DNA of 64,000 nt. It comes from Armillaria gallica. Lineage: Eukaryota; Basidiomycota; Agaricomycetes; Agaricales; Physalacriaceae. Positions 12,333-23,639 of this stretch are shown here, in pieces; position 1 is the stretch's first letter; the number at the start of each line of letters is the position of its first letter. The position numbers and the translations under genes are program-made. The stretch covers positions 2,108,001 through 2,172,000 of the forward strand of contig JBANDB010000013.1 of NCBI GenBank assembly GCA_037576215.1, written 5' to 3'. The notes below the pieces were generated by a model. That model made no database searches and was not told the origin of the DNA. It saw only the letters and a list, made by a program, of their open reading frames with translations.

Positions 12333-12420
12333 TGCTATTATTAGACAAGAGGGAGGATGCAGGGGGGAGGGGCTGACTCATAGGGAAGGGAGGTGCTATT
12401 ATTAGACAAGAGGAGGAGGG
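12333..12420 (+). repeat. 57-bp direct repeat, two copies
   Basis: GTGCTATTATTAGACAAGAG occurs twice, 57 nt apart, separated by a G-rich spacer. It lies just upstream of the 240-bp array, and no function is apparent. Confidence 0.55.
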
Positions 12421-12689
12421 AGTCATGAATTGTATGGTATGGATGATGTCGAGAGGTCACCGGAAGGATAGAAGTATGTGATTCTGCACACTGTTTCCAC
12501 CTCAGAATCTAGCCTAGGAGTGTCAGTCAGAGGTGGTTTAACAAAGGTGCAGAGACAGAGAGGGAAAGCTTACCATTTGCTTGTATCAATAAATGGTCCA
12601 CTTCCCTGCACAGCACCTTGCTCCCTGGATAGTTGTCAAGCGAGAAATCTCATTAAATGGCGTTGTATCAGGGTTTTCTGAGCTATACG

Positions 12690-13800
12690 GTTCCTCAGTG
12701 CCTCAAACTTTGCAGACTCAGGAAACAGACGTACATCCCTGGCCCCCTCTCACAACTCTCCCATTGCGGTCACCCTCCTGTTCTTGCTCGGGTGACAATG
12801 ATACATCTTGCCAGCACAAAATCAGGCTCGGTTCCCTTGTTTGAGCACCAACCTGATCTTGAAGTTGTCATTTATGTCACAGGCATCAGGATATTAGCAT
12901 CTGTCTGAGAAAAGGGTCAGTGCATGAGCTTGGAGAGGTTTGAGGGATGTACCATCCCTGGCCATGTCCCACAGACATAGTACTCCATCCACCACCACTT
13001 TGTCTCATCCTCCAAGCAGTCCTGGTGTTGCTCGCCAGACGGCAATACATCATGTCAGCGTGAAGAATACATCTTCAATGTTTCAGTTCTTGAGGTCTTC
13101 ATTCGAGGGAGAGTGCCGCGTGAAATCAACCAAACTGAGAGATGTGTGAGTGTGCATGAATTGAGATCAACAAGAAGACGTACCGTCATGCTCCAGGGGT
13201 GTCTCCGTTCATCTCCACCAATCTTCCATGCGCAACCGTCCCTCCACTCCCTCATCTTCATGCTATCTTGGCTCTGCTCGCAGGACAATGAGACGTTGTG
13301 TCAGTGCATAATCTGGCTCTGATATGCAAGTTCTCGAAGCCTTCATTTGAGGGAAACAGCTGGGGGATTGGTTGATCTGAGAAGTGTATGAGTGCATGTG
13401 AATGCAGAAGTAATGGAAAGTACCTACCATCCCCAGACTCCGATGTCTCCTTCAATCCACTCCATGCCGTCATCTCCTCCACCATTCCCTTGTCTTCTGA
13501 TGGTCCTGCCTTGCTCTCCAGATGACAATATGTTGTCTTGGGGTGAAATCCATGAAAAAATGTCTTGCATGGGCATCAAATGAGATGAGGCAGTCATTGA
13601 CCTCATGTCTGCAGAAGGTGCTGGGTTATGAGATAAAGATATGCAAAGAGAATGAGAACTGTGAACACATGTGGGATGCATGCGCACTTACCATTCTGCA
13701 TGTCCCACGATGATCCTTTGATCCCTCCCAGACATCCAATCTTCTAGGGCTGTTCGTCGGATGGCGATACATTGTCTATGGCAAAAACCACATCGCCCGA
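12690..13800 (-). repeat. ~240-bp tandem array, five diverged units
   Basis: The anchor GCTCGNNNGACNATNATAC (with variants) occurs at 12,786, 13,030, 13,276, 13,513 and 13,752, spacings of 244, 246, 237 and 239 bp. Read on the minus strand, each unit contains an exon-like piece (short SGEQ or SCEQ-like peptides) followed by a donor-like GTAAGTG, GTAGGTAC, GTACGTC or GTACATC. This suggests duplication of an exon plus its intron in a gene now dead, or a satellite that happens to carry such sites. Stops interrupt the frames and no family is recognised. Confidence 0.65.
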
Positions 13801-14149
13801 GTCCCTTTGATGGTAGCACATTGTTGGCAGAAGGAGGTGGCTTTGAGGATGGCAAAATCAAGAGTGAAACAAAAGGAGAAATCCCTGTAGCTTGACATGC
13901 ATCTAGAAAGGAAAAGAGTCAAAGAAAGTGTACCCAACTTGGAACACATACCATAAAAGAAAGATCTTAAATGGGAGTAATGAGCATGACACCAGATGGA
14001 CAAGAAGATGAGGAAGCACTGACAACGACGGTGGTGGTAGGAGGTAAGAAGTCCTCCATGTGGGCTGATCAACTTTGAGTTGATCCAGATATGGGCCACG
14101 CTCATTCAGTGATTTTGTCATGGTCACAATGGTCACGCATATCTTTAAC

Positions 14150-15180
14150 ATGGATGACCAACATTGTGAGAGGTACGGACATTGTCAAATGTTGGTTCCC
14201 TTGCCGTTGACTCATTTTCATGAACAGGGCTTTTTTTAATTTTATACTCTGCAGCAACATGGGCTGGTGCGACATTGGGAATCTCATTAATCACACATTT
14301 TCTTCACGTTGATTGGCCACTTGTCATTGAGCTTGATGGTGAGCTAGTATTTTCGTGACTAAACTTATGTTTTCCTTATTCTTTCTTCCAGTGGTTGTGA
14401 CGGCGTCATCTTGCTAATGTGGACCTTGGCGAGAGGGGAAACGTTCAAGTAAGTGTTGCATGTCTGCATTATCGCTTGCTAATGAATTTTTATGTGCAGC
14501 AGCTCAAAGCTATAGGATTTGATGAGCAGGTAGAGCAGATGATAGGTTTAGAGTGGGGGCTGGCACCATGGAGCAAGCTTGTGGAATACAGGTGCATGCA
14601 ACCATGTGTCAGTTGTTGATTCCTTACCTATCTAATTCCAGGGATCAGCCTTGACTGGCAACATCTCATTCATTCCCATCCCTGCCGCTGCTATGATCTC
14701 GTTCAACACTGGTACGTATCTTGGCCCTCATTTGTGCCATTGAGGACTAATGCCTAGGTTAGGACTTGAATACAGACGGTGTTGATGGCGGGAGCACTCT
14801 AGTGGATCATGAAGGTATGGCCCATTTTTGATGTACAAGTCGCCGAGAAGCTAACTCGATTCATGCAGTAACTGCCAACTATGCACAAGGAATACTTGCA
14901 GGCATGCATGGAGGGTTGCCCGTGCATGCTGATGCTTGATGGTGAGAGGAGGGACAGCGCTGATTGGCAGGGGAGGGATGGTCTGATGCTTCTGTTATCA
15001 GACCAGATGGGTGGTTTTTGTGACTCGGATGCGGGTTGGCACATCCACGGCGATGGATTGCGGATGTCGGATAAGACGTCAAGCAGTCTTGCAGCCAGGA
15101 AAAATAGGCTAGAACAGCCGGGAGGAACCCATCCGGAGTCACTGACATCACACTTGCGATGTGACAAGGACGATTTGTGG
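14150..15180 (+). repeat. HET-upstream repeat block, copy C (partial)
   Basis: Related to 3,830-4,780 of copy A and 26,690-27,680 of copy B. Shared anchors include ACCAACATTGNGAGAGGTA, TTCCTTACCTATCTAATTCC, GAGGACTAATGCCTAG (intron-like 14,712-14,757) and GAGCAGTCTTGNAGCC. The internal segment corresponding to 3,900-4,170 is missing or replaced, and no HET gene follows. Copy C has visibly more TG/CA where A and B have CG, for example in GGCATGCATGGAGGG. Confidence 0.75.
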
Positions 15181-16817
15181 ATGATCATCCATCTTCAAGT
15201 TCTTACCACATTCGACAACCAACCTAAGCAGCTCCGTGCAGGCATCACTAACCTCCAGCTTCTTCCAACACTCTTATTCCTATTTCCTCTCATTTCCGGT
15301 GTCCTAGCAGTGACCTCGATGCCTGCCACCACAACATCTGCCCTGGCGTATTCATTCCTTACCACATTCACAAAAAACCATCCTCTCATTGTCTTTATCC
15401 TTGCCACTAGACTCGCTAGCCAGTCATGTTCACAAGCCCTTATTCCCAGTCAAAAGTCTGTGGGCATAGGTTGATGTCTACAGGTACGAGTCGATCCGTA
15501 GACACCTGTAGGTATGTAGAGAGATTTATAGAGAGTAATGTACTTGCCTCAAAACCTTTGCACTACCTTATGGTCATAATCTTGGTTCGATGCTGCAAGA
15601 GTAGTTGTCCACAAGTGCACTTGGCAAATTTCATTGGTGGTGGGCAGGTGCTGAGAAGTAGTCATTATCATCGCACTGGCAGATGTCCTACCAAGTTCTG
15701 TGGCTCTGAGGCTGGCTAAGTCCGACCCCCTTCTTCCTCTTACCACCATTACTGCTGCCGTATAATACCTTGCTGGTCGTGTCCACTGACTACTTTCATG
15801 CTGCTACTCCTGGCTTCTGTCATTCTTCTCGTCAATTCCTCGTAGGTGGTCCCTTGGTCATGTTCACAAATCACGATACACATTCGGCTTGTCGAAATGG
15901 TACTGCAGACTCGGAAGGGTGCCAACAACACCACATATAGCCAGTTTCATTTTTACTTGCAAGAGATAGTGACCAGCAGAGTGGATATTGTTGGAATTTA
16001 GGTTCTGGTAGTTCAGGAGGGCAGCATGGTGGACTCGAAGGACGGTATATTCTGTCATACAGTATAGGGACAGTGGGGGTTCAGAGTCAAGTAACGATAG
16101 GTATGAAATGTCAAAGTTTAAAGTAAGCGGTAAATAGGTATAAATAGAAAGTGGTGTTAAAGCCGTGAAAACCAAATCTCAACAGATATTGCTTTTGTCA
16201 TGGGCGAAGGTGAGCTTGCCAAGTGGCTAGTAACCTCACCTTGACATCGTCTTACTTTTCTTACAGCCTGCCATGTTCAAAACCCCCATACTGGTGCCAT
16301 ACATACCCTGAAATCATGATATCCTCCCATCTCCCCGTTCCATGAGATTTTCCCGCTTGGCTCGCAGATTTTCCTAGGGATGCTCGTGCACCTGTAAGGC
16401 CGACATATTCAACACCCTACTATGACTTTTGCAGCAGGCCAAGGTATGCAAAGTGCAGCCTTTCACTTGACTTCTGTGCTGAATATCATCTGATATTAGA
16501 ATCAATTGACGGCGTGCGAGATTAGAACGAGAGGCGACGAGGCAATTGGTCAAGCGGGAATATACACAGGGTTATGTAGATATCTAGACCAATAGGTATA
16601 GGCATGTATAGATATGCATCAATAGAAATCTATAGCTGTCTATGCACACCCACAGTTACCCAAGGAGCAAAAATAGAATGGGCCATTATTAGAGACTGAC
16701 AGGTAGCCATCGATTTATCGATGGATATATATGACAGTCGACTCATGTCCACAGACTTCTGACTGGGCCTTATTCCTTATGCAGTTGTTTGTTTGGCAAT
16801 ATCGTGTTTGGTTGTTT
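15181..16817. other. Intergenic, no gene recognised
   Basis: Nothing with a recognisable domain. A TATAG-rich patch lies at ~16,560-16,640 and a short perfect palindrome CCATCGATTTATCGATGG near 16,709. Confidence 0.5.
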
Positions 16818-16915
16818 GGTTGATGTTCGGCTTGTGAAAGGACTGGGCAGGTCAAAGACAATTTTAGAGGGCCTGCCAGCATGTGACTTTGGACTTAGAA
16901 ATTTTTCACAATCAG
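16818..16915 (+). repeat. Left inverted-repeat-like end of module
   Basis: Begins GGTTGATGTTCGGC and continues through CTGGGCAGGTC and GGACTTAGAAATTTTTC to ATCAGCC. It pairs with the reverse complement of 23,491-23,583. It lies ~130 bp beyond the distal (C-terminal) end of the RecQ-like gene. Confidence 0.5.
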
Positions 16916-17046
16916 CCTGCCCAATGTCAGCTTCGAAGCTCGCCTCTCCTTTCCTCTGGGTACATTTGGCTTCAATACTCAACATAATCAATAATATGGT
17001 CTATTCTTGCTTTTCTATCTAATCTGTGACAATTGCTTTATCAGAA

Positions 17047-19719
17047 TCACCCTGGAGGTGCCAGATAAGCATTTGGAGGAGGGTAATTTTGCCCTGGATG
17101 GCCCAGAATGTGAGTCAGGGGTGGTACCGGATGTGCGTAAGGATAGAAAATATAAGGATTGTAGTAAAAGGGCTGCGAAAATGCGACTGGTGGGGTACTC
17201 TGCACAGAAATTGAATGGGTTGGTGGTAGGTTTGATGCCATCTGATGCCGAGTTATTTGTGTAGGTGCACTGAATACATGAGTTTGAGAGTGATGATAAT
17301 ACCCTTGCTGTGGCATGAGCGCTGCTGTGGGACCAGCTGATGTCGACGATGAATTAACAGGAGGTGGATGAGCAGGTGCAGGCACAAGATCGAAGTGATG
17401 TGACACATCAGGTGTGCTTGCAGGGTTGATGCTCGAAGGATCAGGAACATGAGTAAGCACTGGTCCCAAATCTCTTTCCCTTCCTACATCCTTCGTCACA
17501 CGCTGCTCAACGTTCTCTGTCAGTGTCAAGCATCCATTCTCTGGTAACTCTTCAATTCAGGCTCGCTTTCTTGGGATTTCCTTCTCCTGCTCGGCATTTC
17601 ATTTTGTTGCTGTCTGTCCCTTTGTCATCCTCTTTTTACAGGTCTTCTTCGTCAATGGAGGGATATCAAGAGTTTGCAGGTAGGCATATAATTCTTTTCC
17701 GTATTTTTCATACCATGACCATTGCTCTTTTACAAGGTTTCCCAGATACTCTTCCGATGGAAAAGGGCCAAGCGATGACAATAACTCGATTGTCTCATCT
17801 TTGAGAATTGCACTGGCACCAAAAAGTGCTCCAGAGAAGTCTCGTTTCTTGATGGATTTCCTCCATTCGCACAGGTTTGACTGTGTCGGCAAATGGGGCT
17901 CTCCTTTTTGCAGTCTCAATTGGCGTTGGGATTTTGGGGCAGGTCCCGGCCATGTTTTATTGAGCAAGTCTGGCACACAAATGTCGCAGCATGGGACAGG
18001 AGAAGAATCTACAGTGTCGCTTGTGAGTTTTAACTTTGCTGCTATGAGGAAAAGACTGACGTGGTAGATTTGTGTTGAAGATTTTCCCCCACACCTGGCG
18101 TCGACATGTACTTGTCTGAATGAACACCTTTAATCCCTCATCTTTGCTCTTGACATCTAAAGGGGGTTCATCTGCATCTGCAACCATAATAGCATCATTT
18201 TTTCCACTCCGTGACCCTCACTTCATGCCATGCAGTATCGCATATGCAGTACGTTCCTTTTTGCTTCGCTCTTTACACTTTGGACTTTTCTTCTCCCCCT
18301 TTTTAGGCTTGTCTGGTGGCTTGCTTGGAGTGGCCAAATCCACCTCGTACACTGTCTTTTCCATGAGGAGAACGGCCAGACCTCTTGTTCCCGGAGCTCG
18401 TGCAGCACGCCCTGCTCGCTGCATGAACACTGACATCGATGATGGCAATTTCCACTGCACGACGACTTCAATATTTGGTATGTTACAGCCCTACAGTTGC
18501 AGTGGTCAGCATTTGATTCAAGTATGTGATCCAGAGATGTGTAACATACCATTCCAGCAGCGTCAGTACAGATCAGAACATGAATGACTCCGAGCTTAAC
18601 AAGGCGCATGACCTCTTTGCGATACTCTGTTGAGTATGTCGCATTGTAGGGCCGAATCAAGCCAGCTTGTTGTAGATTGGCTGGTAAGATTTCCATCAGA
18701 TGGTCCTCTATCTCTATGCTTACAGATATGCTGTCGGCGTAGATCCATGTCAAGGGGATATCCTTGGCTTCTTTGACACCACTGGGGATGACAAAATTAA
18801 GGTCGACATATGTGCTCATGGCGTGCTGCATAGCACGTACCACAATAGATACATTTGACCAATCATTTCCAACATCTACAGTAATGTACCCAGCTTCTGC
18901 CTTGTTAAATTGCAGTTTGCTGATGACATCATCCCGTATGCGTTTAGAGAGAGTGGCTGACATGGCCACAACAGACGCGGACTTTGGGATGAATGCACGT
19001 AACACTCCTAGGGTGCCGTACATTTTTCGGAACTGCGAGCCCCAGTGAGAGACAACGTGAGCTTCATCAATTACGACTGAGAGCAAGCGTCGCGAAAATT
19101 GTGGATCACGTAGGACTCTGTCGATGAAGCGTGTTGACAAGGCCAATTCAGGTGAGATCAACACAATCTGGTATTTTCCCACGACGATTTCCTAATCTTT
19201 CATTAGTATGAACTGTATGATTTTCTTGCCGCAATCACCTTCATTGCCTCAGCAGTGCAACCACCATGGTTACTATTCATTGCGGTCGCAGTGGGCTTGT
19301 ATTCTTCAGTGAATGACTGAACCTGGCAGTGTTCACGATCAGTATAACATGACGCGAGCATGTCCAGGACGTACTTGTTCTTCTTGCAAGGCAATAAGGG
19401 GTGAGATCATCAGAGTAACTTGACCTTCCATCTTTTTGTGGACGTGAGGACCTGCTGCCACTGCTGTTTTCCAGAAACCTGTTGAAGCGTGGACGAGGAC
19501 GTCTTTGCACTGGAGCTGGGCTTCGATAGCTTCCATTTGTTCATCGCGTAGTGAACGGTCAGTCCATCCCCAGTGATTGTGTATTCTCTCTCTGAAATTA
19601 AGCAGGTCATCGGCTGAGAGGGGTTTTCGAATAGGCAACTTGGAAATTTTGGGCTTGAGTGGTGCAGTGCGAGACATATGGGTTGGTGCCTTTTTCTTCT
19701 GCTTGTGCCGTGGAAGCAT
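17047..19719 (-). pseudogene. RecQ-like DNA helicase, three nonsense codons
   Basis: Exons (minus) are 19719-19375, 19322-19239, 19191-18550, 18490-18061 and 18008-17047, with introns of 47-59 nt and all phases agreeing, giving 820 codons. RecQ features: LRDEQMEAI near residue 57, a Walker A region at 78-86, ISPLIALQEEQ near 105, DEAH at 185-188, SAT motif III, QRAGRAAR at 381-388 and a TCRR...CCDIC zinc-binding region. The C-terminal domain ends in a Pro/Tyr-rich tail. Family role: ATP-dependent 3'-5' DNA unwinding in the nucleus. Damage: in-frame TGA at 18218-18220, 17599-17601 and 17557-17559, each readable as CGA to TGA. Walker A reads TGFWKT, with Trp83 where the second invariant Gly belongs. 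The fourth intron has a weak GTCAGT donor. It is divergent from the DUF6589 gene, 118 bp away. Confidence 0.85.
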
Positions 19720-19837
19720 AACTGAATCGTTGTGCAGACTGTTGATGGGAAGTAGGATAGTGTAGTGGTCGAAGGTGTTTTGTACTGCTTACTAATACAC
19801 ACCCTCTCTCCTCTTTACACGCAACGTCCATCTTACG
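19720..19837. promoter_or_regulatory. Shared divergent promoter region
   Basis: The 118 bp between the start codons of the RecQ-like gene (minus) and the DUF6589 gene (plus) must hold both core promoters and leaders. It contains a pyrimidine-rich stretch (CACCCTCTCTCCTCTTTAC) ahead of the plus-strand start. No clear TATA box is seen. The short spacing suggests co-regulation of the pair. Confidence 0.45.
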
Positions 19838-22800
19838 ATGAGCTCAACCACGCCTGGCACTATACCACCAGCACCAGACAACGATTCCTCGGAAGATGAA
19901 GAACTCTGTATTCATCCTCCTCAATTTCCGTGGCTTCAAGAGACTCAGGCCAATTTGGATGCTGACGATCTCCTGAATCTCATAGCGGCAGCCTCTGATG
20001 GCTTCAATATCAACTCTGACAGAGAGGATGACCCATTTGGCAAAGTCGACGCAGTTCCCATAGCTCTCCTGTCGCGCCAGGATCCGTTGCCACCCTTGGA
20101 GTATAGTGACGGTTTCATGCCAAGTTCTCCCATCAAGGGTACATGTACAGAAAGGACTGCGAAAAACAGACAAAAGGGACAGAAGAAACGACAGAAGACC
20201 ATAGAACTCAAGAAATCCATGGCTCCAGAGCCTGTGTCTGTCAACACGAATACACCGCGCACTTTGGAGCGTGCTGAAGCACTGGAGGAAGTCATGGACA
20301 TTCTCCAAGAGAATCAACTGACAATTGGGGACCTCATGTTCCATGTTTTTGACCCGAAGTACGATCGTACCAGGAAATGGTCAGGCTTTTTTTGTTCGCG
20401 ACGTGTGGGTGAGTTGTTAGACATGTGGATTGGTCAAGGCAACAGTTCTTCGGGTCGACGGCAGGTCCATGACTGGGCAGTGGATTATGTTTGCCATGTG
20501 GCAAAGTCAGAAGCAACTACAGTCACCCGCCAAGGTCTTCTTCGAACCTCGGGCAAAGCTATGGATGCAAAATTCTTCAAGGACTTTAGCTTTACACGCT
20601 TGTACAAGCGTCTGAATCTTCCAAGTGCTGCATCAGTTACCCTGAAGATTCTGACAGCCTTTTCAACCTCGCCACGCAGCCTCGCATTAGGCACACCAGC
20701 ACGCAAGTGCAAAATTCACACTGTAAGGAAAACTCTTTCTCTAACTCGTTTCAGATACTGACAGATGGCCTGTAGACAATTACTTCTGCGATGTTGCAAT
20801 GCCTTGGTGCTTTCAGCCAGTGTAACAATTTGGCAAAGCGAGTGATAGGTCTATACCTATACACAACGGGGTCCCAACGTCAGCCTATCACGCTGCTTTC
20901 ACATCTGGGAATGTCTGAGAGCTATCCAAGTATTGTCGGAATGACACAGACAGTCAGAGAGAGCCCAAAGCCATTACCTCACAACGTACCTAAAGATTGT
21001 AGTGAGGTTCAGAGCGAGAGTGTGCTAGTCGAGCCTGTGGCAGGTACTTCTGTTCTTACTGATCTACGACGAGCAGAAGAGCCCAAAGGAGGAAAACACA
21101 AATCCAGAACAGGTACACTGATAAAGCTCTCAGGCTTCATGCGAGGAGGGGCGAGGGCGATGGCTTCCACTGGACTGTTTGCAGCGTCATATGACAACAT
21201 CAACATTGCTTCCCGTTCGGCCGAGCAGATTATTGGACGAAATGGTAAGTAAGAGTCCTGTCTAGCAGTCTTTATTCTAATGGTGATGCATTCAAGCAAC
21301 ACAAGAAAATGGAACATGCGCTACCCTTTTCCCACTGTGGAAAGCATCCCTCAAGGATATGTGTGTTACCGACCTAGAAGCTGCATTTGATCATGCTCCA
21401 CCACTCCATATTACCGATATCTTGCACTCGTCAGAGGAGTCTGACCTCTTCCGAAGGTGTTTAAACCGCTGTATCTTGCGCATCTTAGTCACATATGGTG
21501 GTGACACGTTCCAGCGATTTAAATCGGACCTCACTGGGACGCAACCTGAGTCAGATATCAAGATCGAAGCACATAAAACCGAGCTTTTCCCATGTCCAAC
21601 ATGGCCAATCGACGAGTCGACAATCATTGGTAACACCCAAGTTGTTGATGCTATGAATGACGAGACTGGATGGCACAAACGTACTGATTTCCTCAGTTTT
21701 GCAAAGTTTTTAGCTGGCGAATAACTCTCGATTGCTCGTCTTCGGGCCGTTTTCAACATCCGGGCGGGCAAGGAGGGTGGTTATACAGGATACGGCTGGT
21801 GTGTTCTGGTTCCTGGGCTTTTCCATGCCAAAATTGCAGACAGCCACGGTTTTCTGGTCACACACTGGGGGAAGCCAAATGCTGGAGCGAGGAACCCGGG
21901 ATCTCTCTCATTTCACAATGCAGTTCTCAATCGACTGCCAATCACACTAACGTCGCTTCCTACATTCCGAATCAGTCGCGACCTCATCTTTGTATCGCTA
22001 TATGGCCGGGTCCTACACTGCTTTCTCCGTATCTCGGGAAAGAAGACACTGGCGGAATACTCAAACTCTATCAAAATCTGGGATGAGCTTGTCGTCCATG
22101 CAACACAGATTCAAGACACATTTATGGATACTGATATGGTCGAAGAACTTCGTGATGAAAGGCAGTCAAATGTGGGTGGGAAGACAGGCGATATGGTGTA
22201 CGAAAATGCCATCCTTTACATGCGGGATGCTCTAATAACACGAGAGTTTCATGACGCAATAAAGGCCGGAGACTCGGGGCGGATTATCTTGGTCTTAAAG
22301 GTCTGGGCATTGAGCTATAGAGGCAGCGGACGCACGAAATATGCATATGAGATGTTACACATCATCCATAACATAACTCATGTCTGGCCAACTTAAGGGA
22401 GTTCGGTGAGAAAGTCGCTGTCTTTCTATTTGAGTTTAGCGCTAACTATGAGATCAGGGACATCGTTCTACAAAATTGGCTTGTTAACACTACCGGAAGA
22501 TCAAATGTGTTTGTTGAGGTGGATCTAATGCAAGAACACATGAATTTCTGGATCAAAGTAAGTACCAATCAACAGTTGACCATCAGAATATGCGCTCACC
22601 AGTTTGCGAAGAACTTCTATAAAGCCCATGGAAGTAACGCATCATGGGAATGGCTGGAAATGGTATCCCCATGTGTGGATATATTGCGCCATCTAACCAA
22701 GAGTTTGAATGCCGTCTTGGGAACGAATCAAGGAACAAAACATGCTCCACCAGACTTGTCGAAGGACATTGCTGCTATTATGAAGAGTCTAAAGGAACAT

Positions 22801-23391
22801 CAAGTATACACCATTAAAAGAGGACGAGTCTTAGACGATGACGACCCACCAATCAAGGACATTATCTCCGTTGGTTTGAAGGAGCTCACAGACAGCACTT
22901 CGAACCCGCTCAGGGAGTATAACAAAGAATTTGCTCGTCTTCAGGCTAGGCGACGTCTCATTCCCGTGGTGCCTCTCGCCAGCGAAATAGATGTCGCCGT
23001 GTCACTACACGAGGCTATAGAGCCAACGAATTTGGACGTGCATGCAGCCGATGCCAAAAACACGCCTACCAATGCTCTTCCACAGAGTAACGCAGTGGCG
23101 ACTGATGCAATCAGAGCGAGCGGTGTCACAGAGGAGCAGCCACAAATCAACGAGAGCACTGGTCTTCAGAATAGCTGCCCAGCAGACTCCGAGTCCGATT
23201 CTAGCGAAGAAGATGATGAGGAAAGGGATAAAGAGAAAGGGGAGCTGGAACAACTTCTGGAGAATGAAGACGAGCTGACATTAGGCCGGGAGACATCAGA
23301 TGATGTCTCATTGAACATGGACGGCGATGAGGAAGAAGATCAAGATCTCGATGATGTGCAATCAGATTCTGATGATTCCGGGACAGAATAG
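19838..23391 (+). pseudogene. DUF6589-domain protein, one stop and one frameshift
   Basis: Exons are 19838-20722, 20776-21244, 21297-22405, 22458-22557 and 22603-23391, about 1,110 codons. The N-terminus is acidic and Ser-rich. Next comes a conserved block (HDWAVDYVCHVAKSEA), then GLYLYTTGSQRQ, YDNINIASR and the DUF6589 core with PGLFHAKIADSHG, SFHNAVLNRLPITL, MVYENAILYMRDALI and SNASWEW. It ends in a very acidic tail. The function of the domain is unknown; these proteins are strongly expanded in Agaricomycetes. Damage: TAA at 21722-21724 in GE-stop-LSIARLR, where family members usually have GDQLSIARLR. The frame also slips between 22,385 and 22,405, just before the third intron. The final intron is 45 nt, so the frame stays open with or without splicing. 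Confidence 0.8.
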
Positions 23392-23490
23392 GTGCAGTTA
23401 TAATAGCGCAGGCATATATTTTTCAATAGAAATGCATTGTAGACAGTAAATCGAGGGATACGAAGTGTAGGGATGAGATGCTTGAGAATG

Positions 23491-23583
23491 TGGTAGCTGA
23501 TAGGCAAAATTTTTCTAAGTTCAATGTCACAAAGAGCGTGACCTCCAAAAATGTTCAGGATTTGCCCAGCCGTTTTGTCAACC
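23491..23583 (-). repeat. Right inverted-repeat-like end of module
   Basis: Minus-strand partner of 16,818-16,915, ~100 bp beyond the DUF6589 stop codon. It contains CTGGGCAAATCC, TTTTTGGAGG, TGTGACATTGAACTTAG and ATCAGCT. Confidence 0.5.
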
Positions 23584-23612
23584 GGGTTAAGCGAAGCCAC
23601 GTGACAAAACGA
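23571..23612. repeat. 10-bp inverted repeat (hairpin)
   Basis: CGTTTTGTCA and TGACAAAACG are separated by 22 nt. The hairpin overlaps the outer edge of the right inverted-repeat-like end, so it may mark the true end of the module or be coincidental. Confidence 0.5.
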
Positions 23613-23639
23613 GCTGGTGCACGAGCCTACCTCGCCACC

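Larger units (their letters stand above)
16818..23583. mobile_element. Candidate RecQ/DUF6589 mobile module
   Basis: The two divergent pseudogenes are bracketed by sequences that match in inverted orientation, 16,818-16,915 (+) against 23,583-23,491 (-). In the same order both contain GGTTGA, CGGC, CTGGGCA, ACANTTTTNGAGG, TGTGACNTTGNACTTAGAAA and ATCAGC. Identity is roughly 65-70% over ~90 bp by hand alignment with small gaps. No target-site duplication was found. Neither protein is an established transposase, so calling the pair a mobile element is inference. Confidence 0.45.

Noticed and set aside
12690..13800. CRISPR-like array
   Set aside because: The repeats are long (~240 bp), strongly diverged and lack short identical repeats with unique spacers; the organism is a eukaryote.
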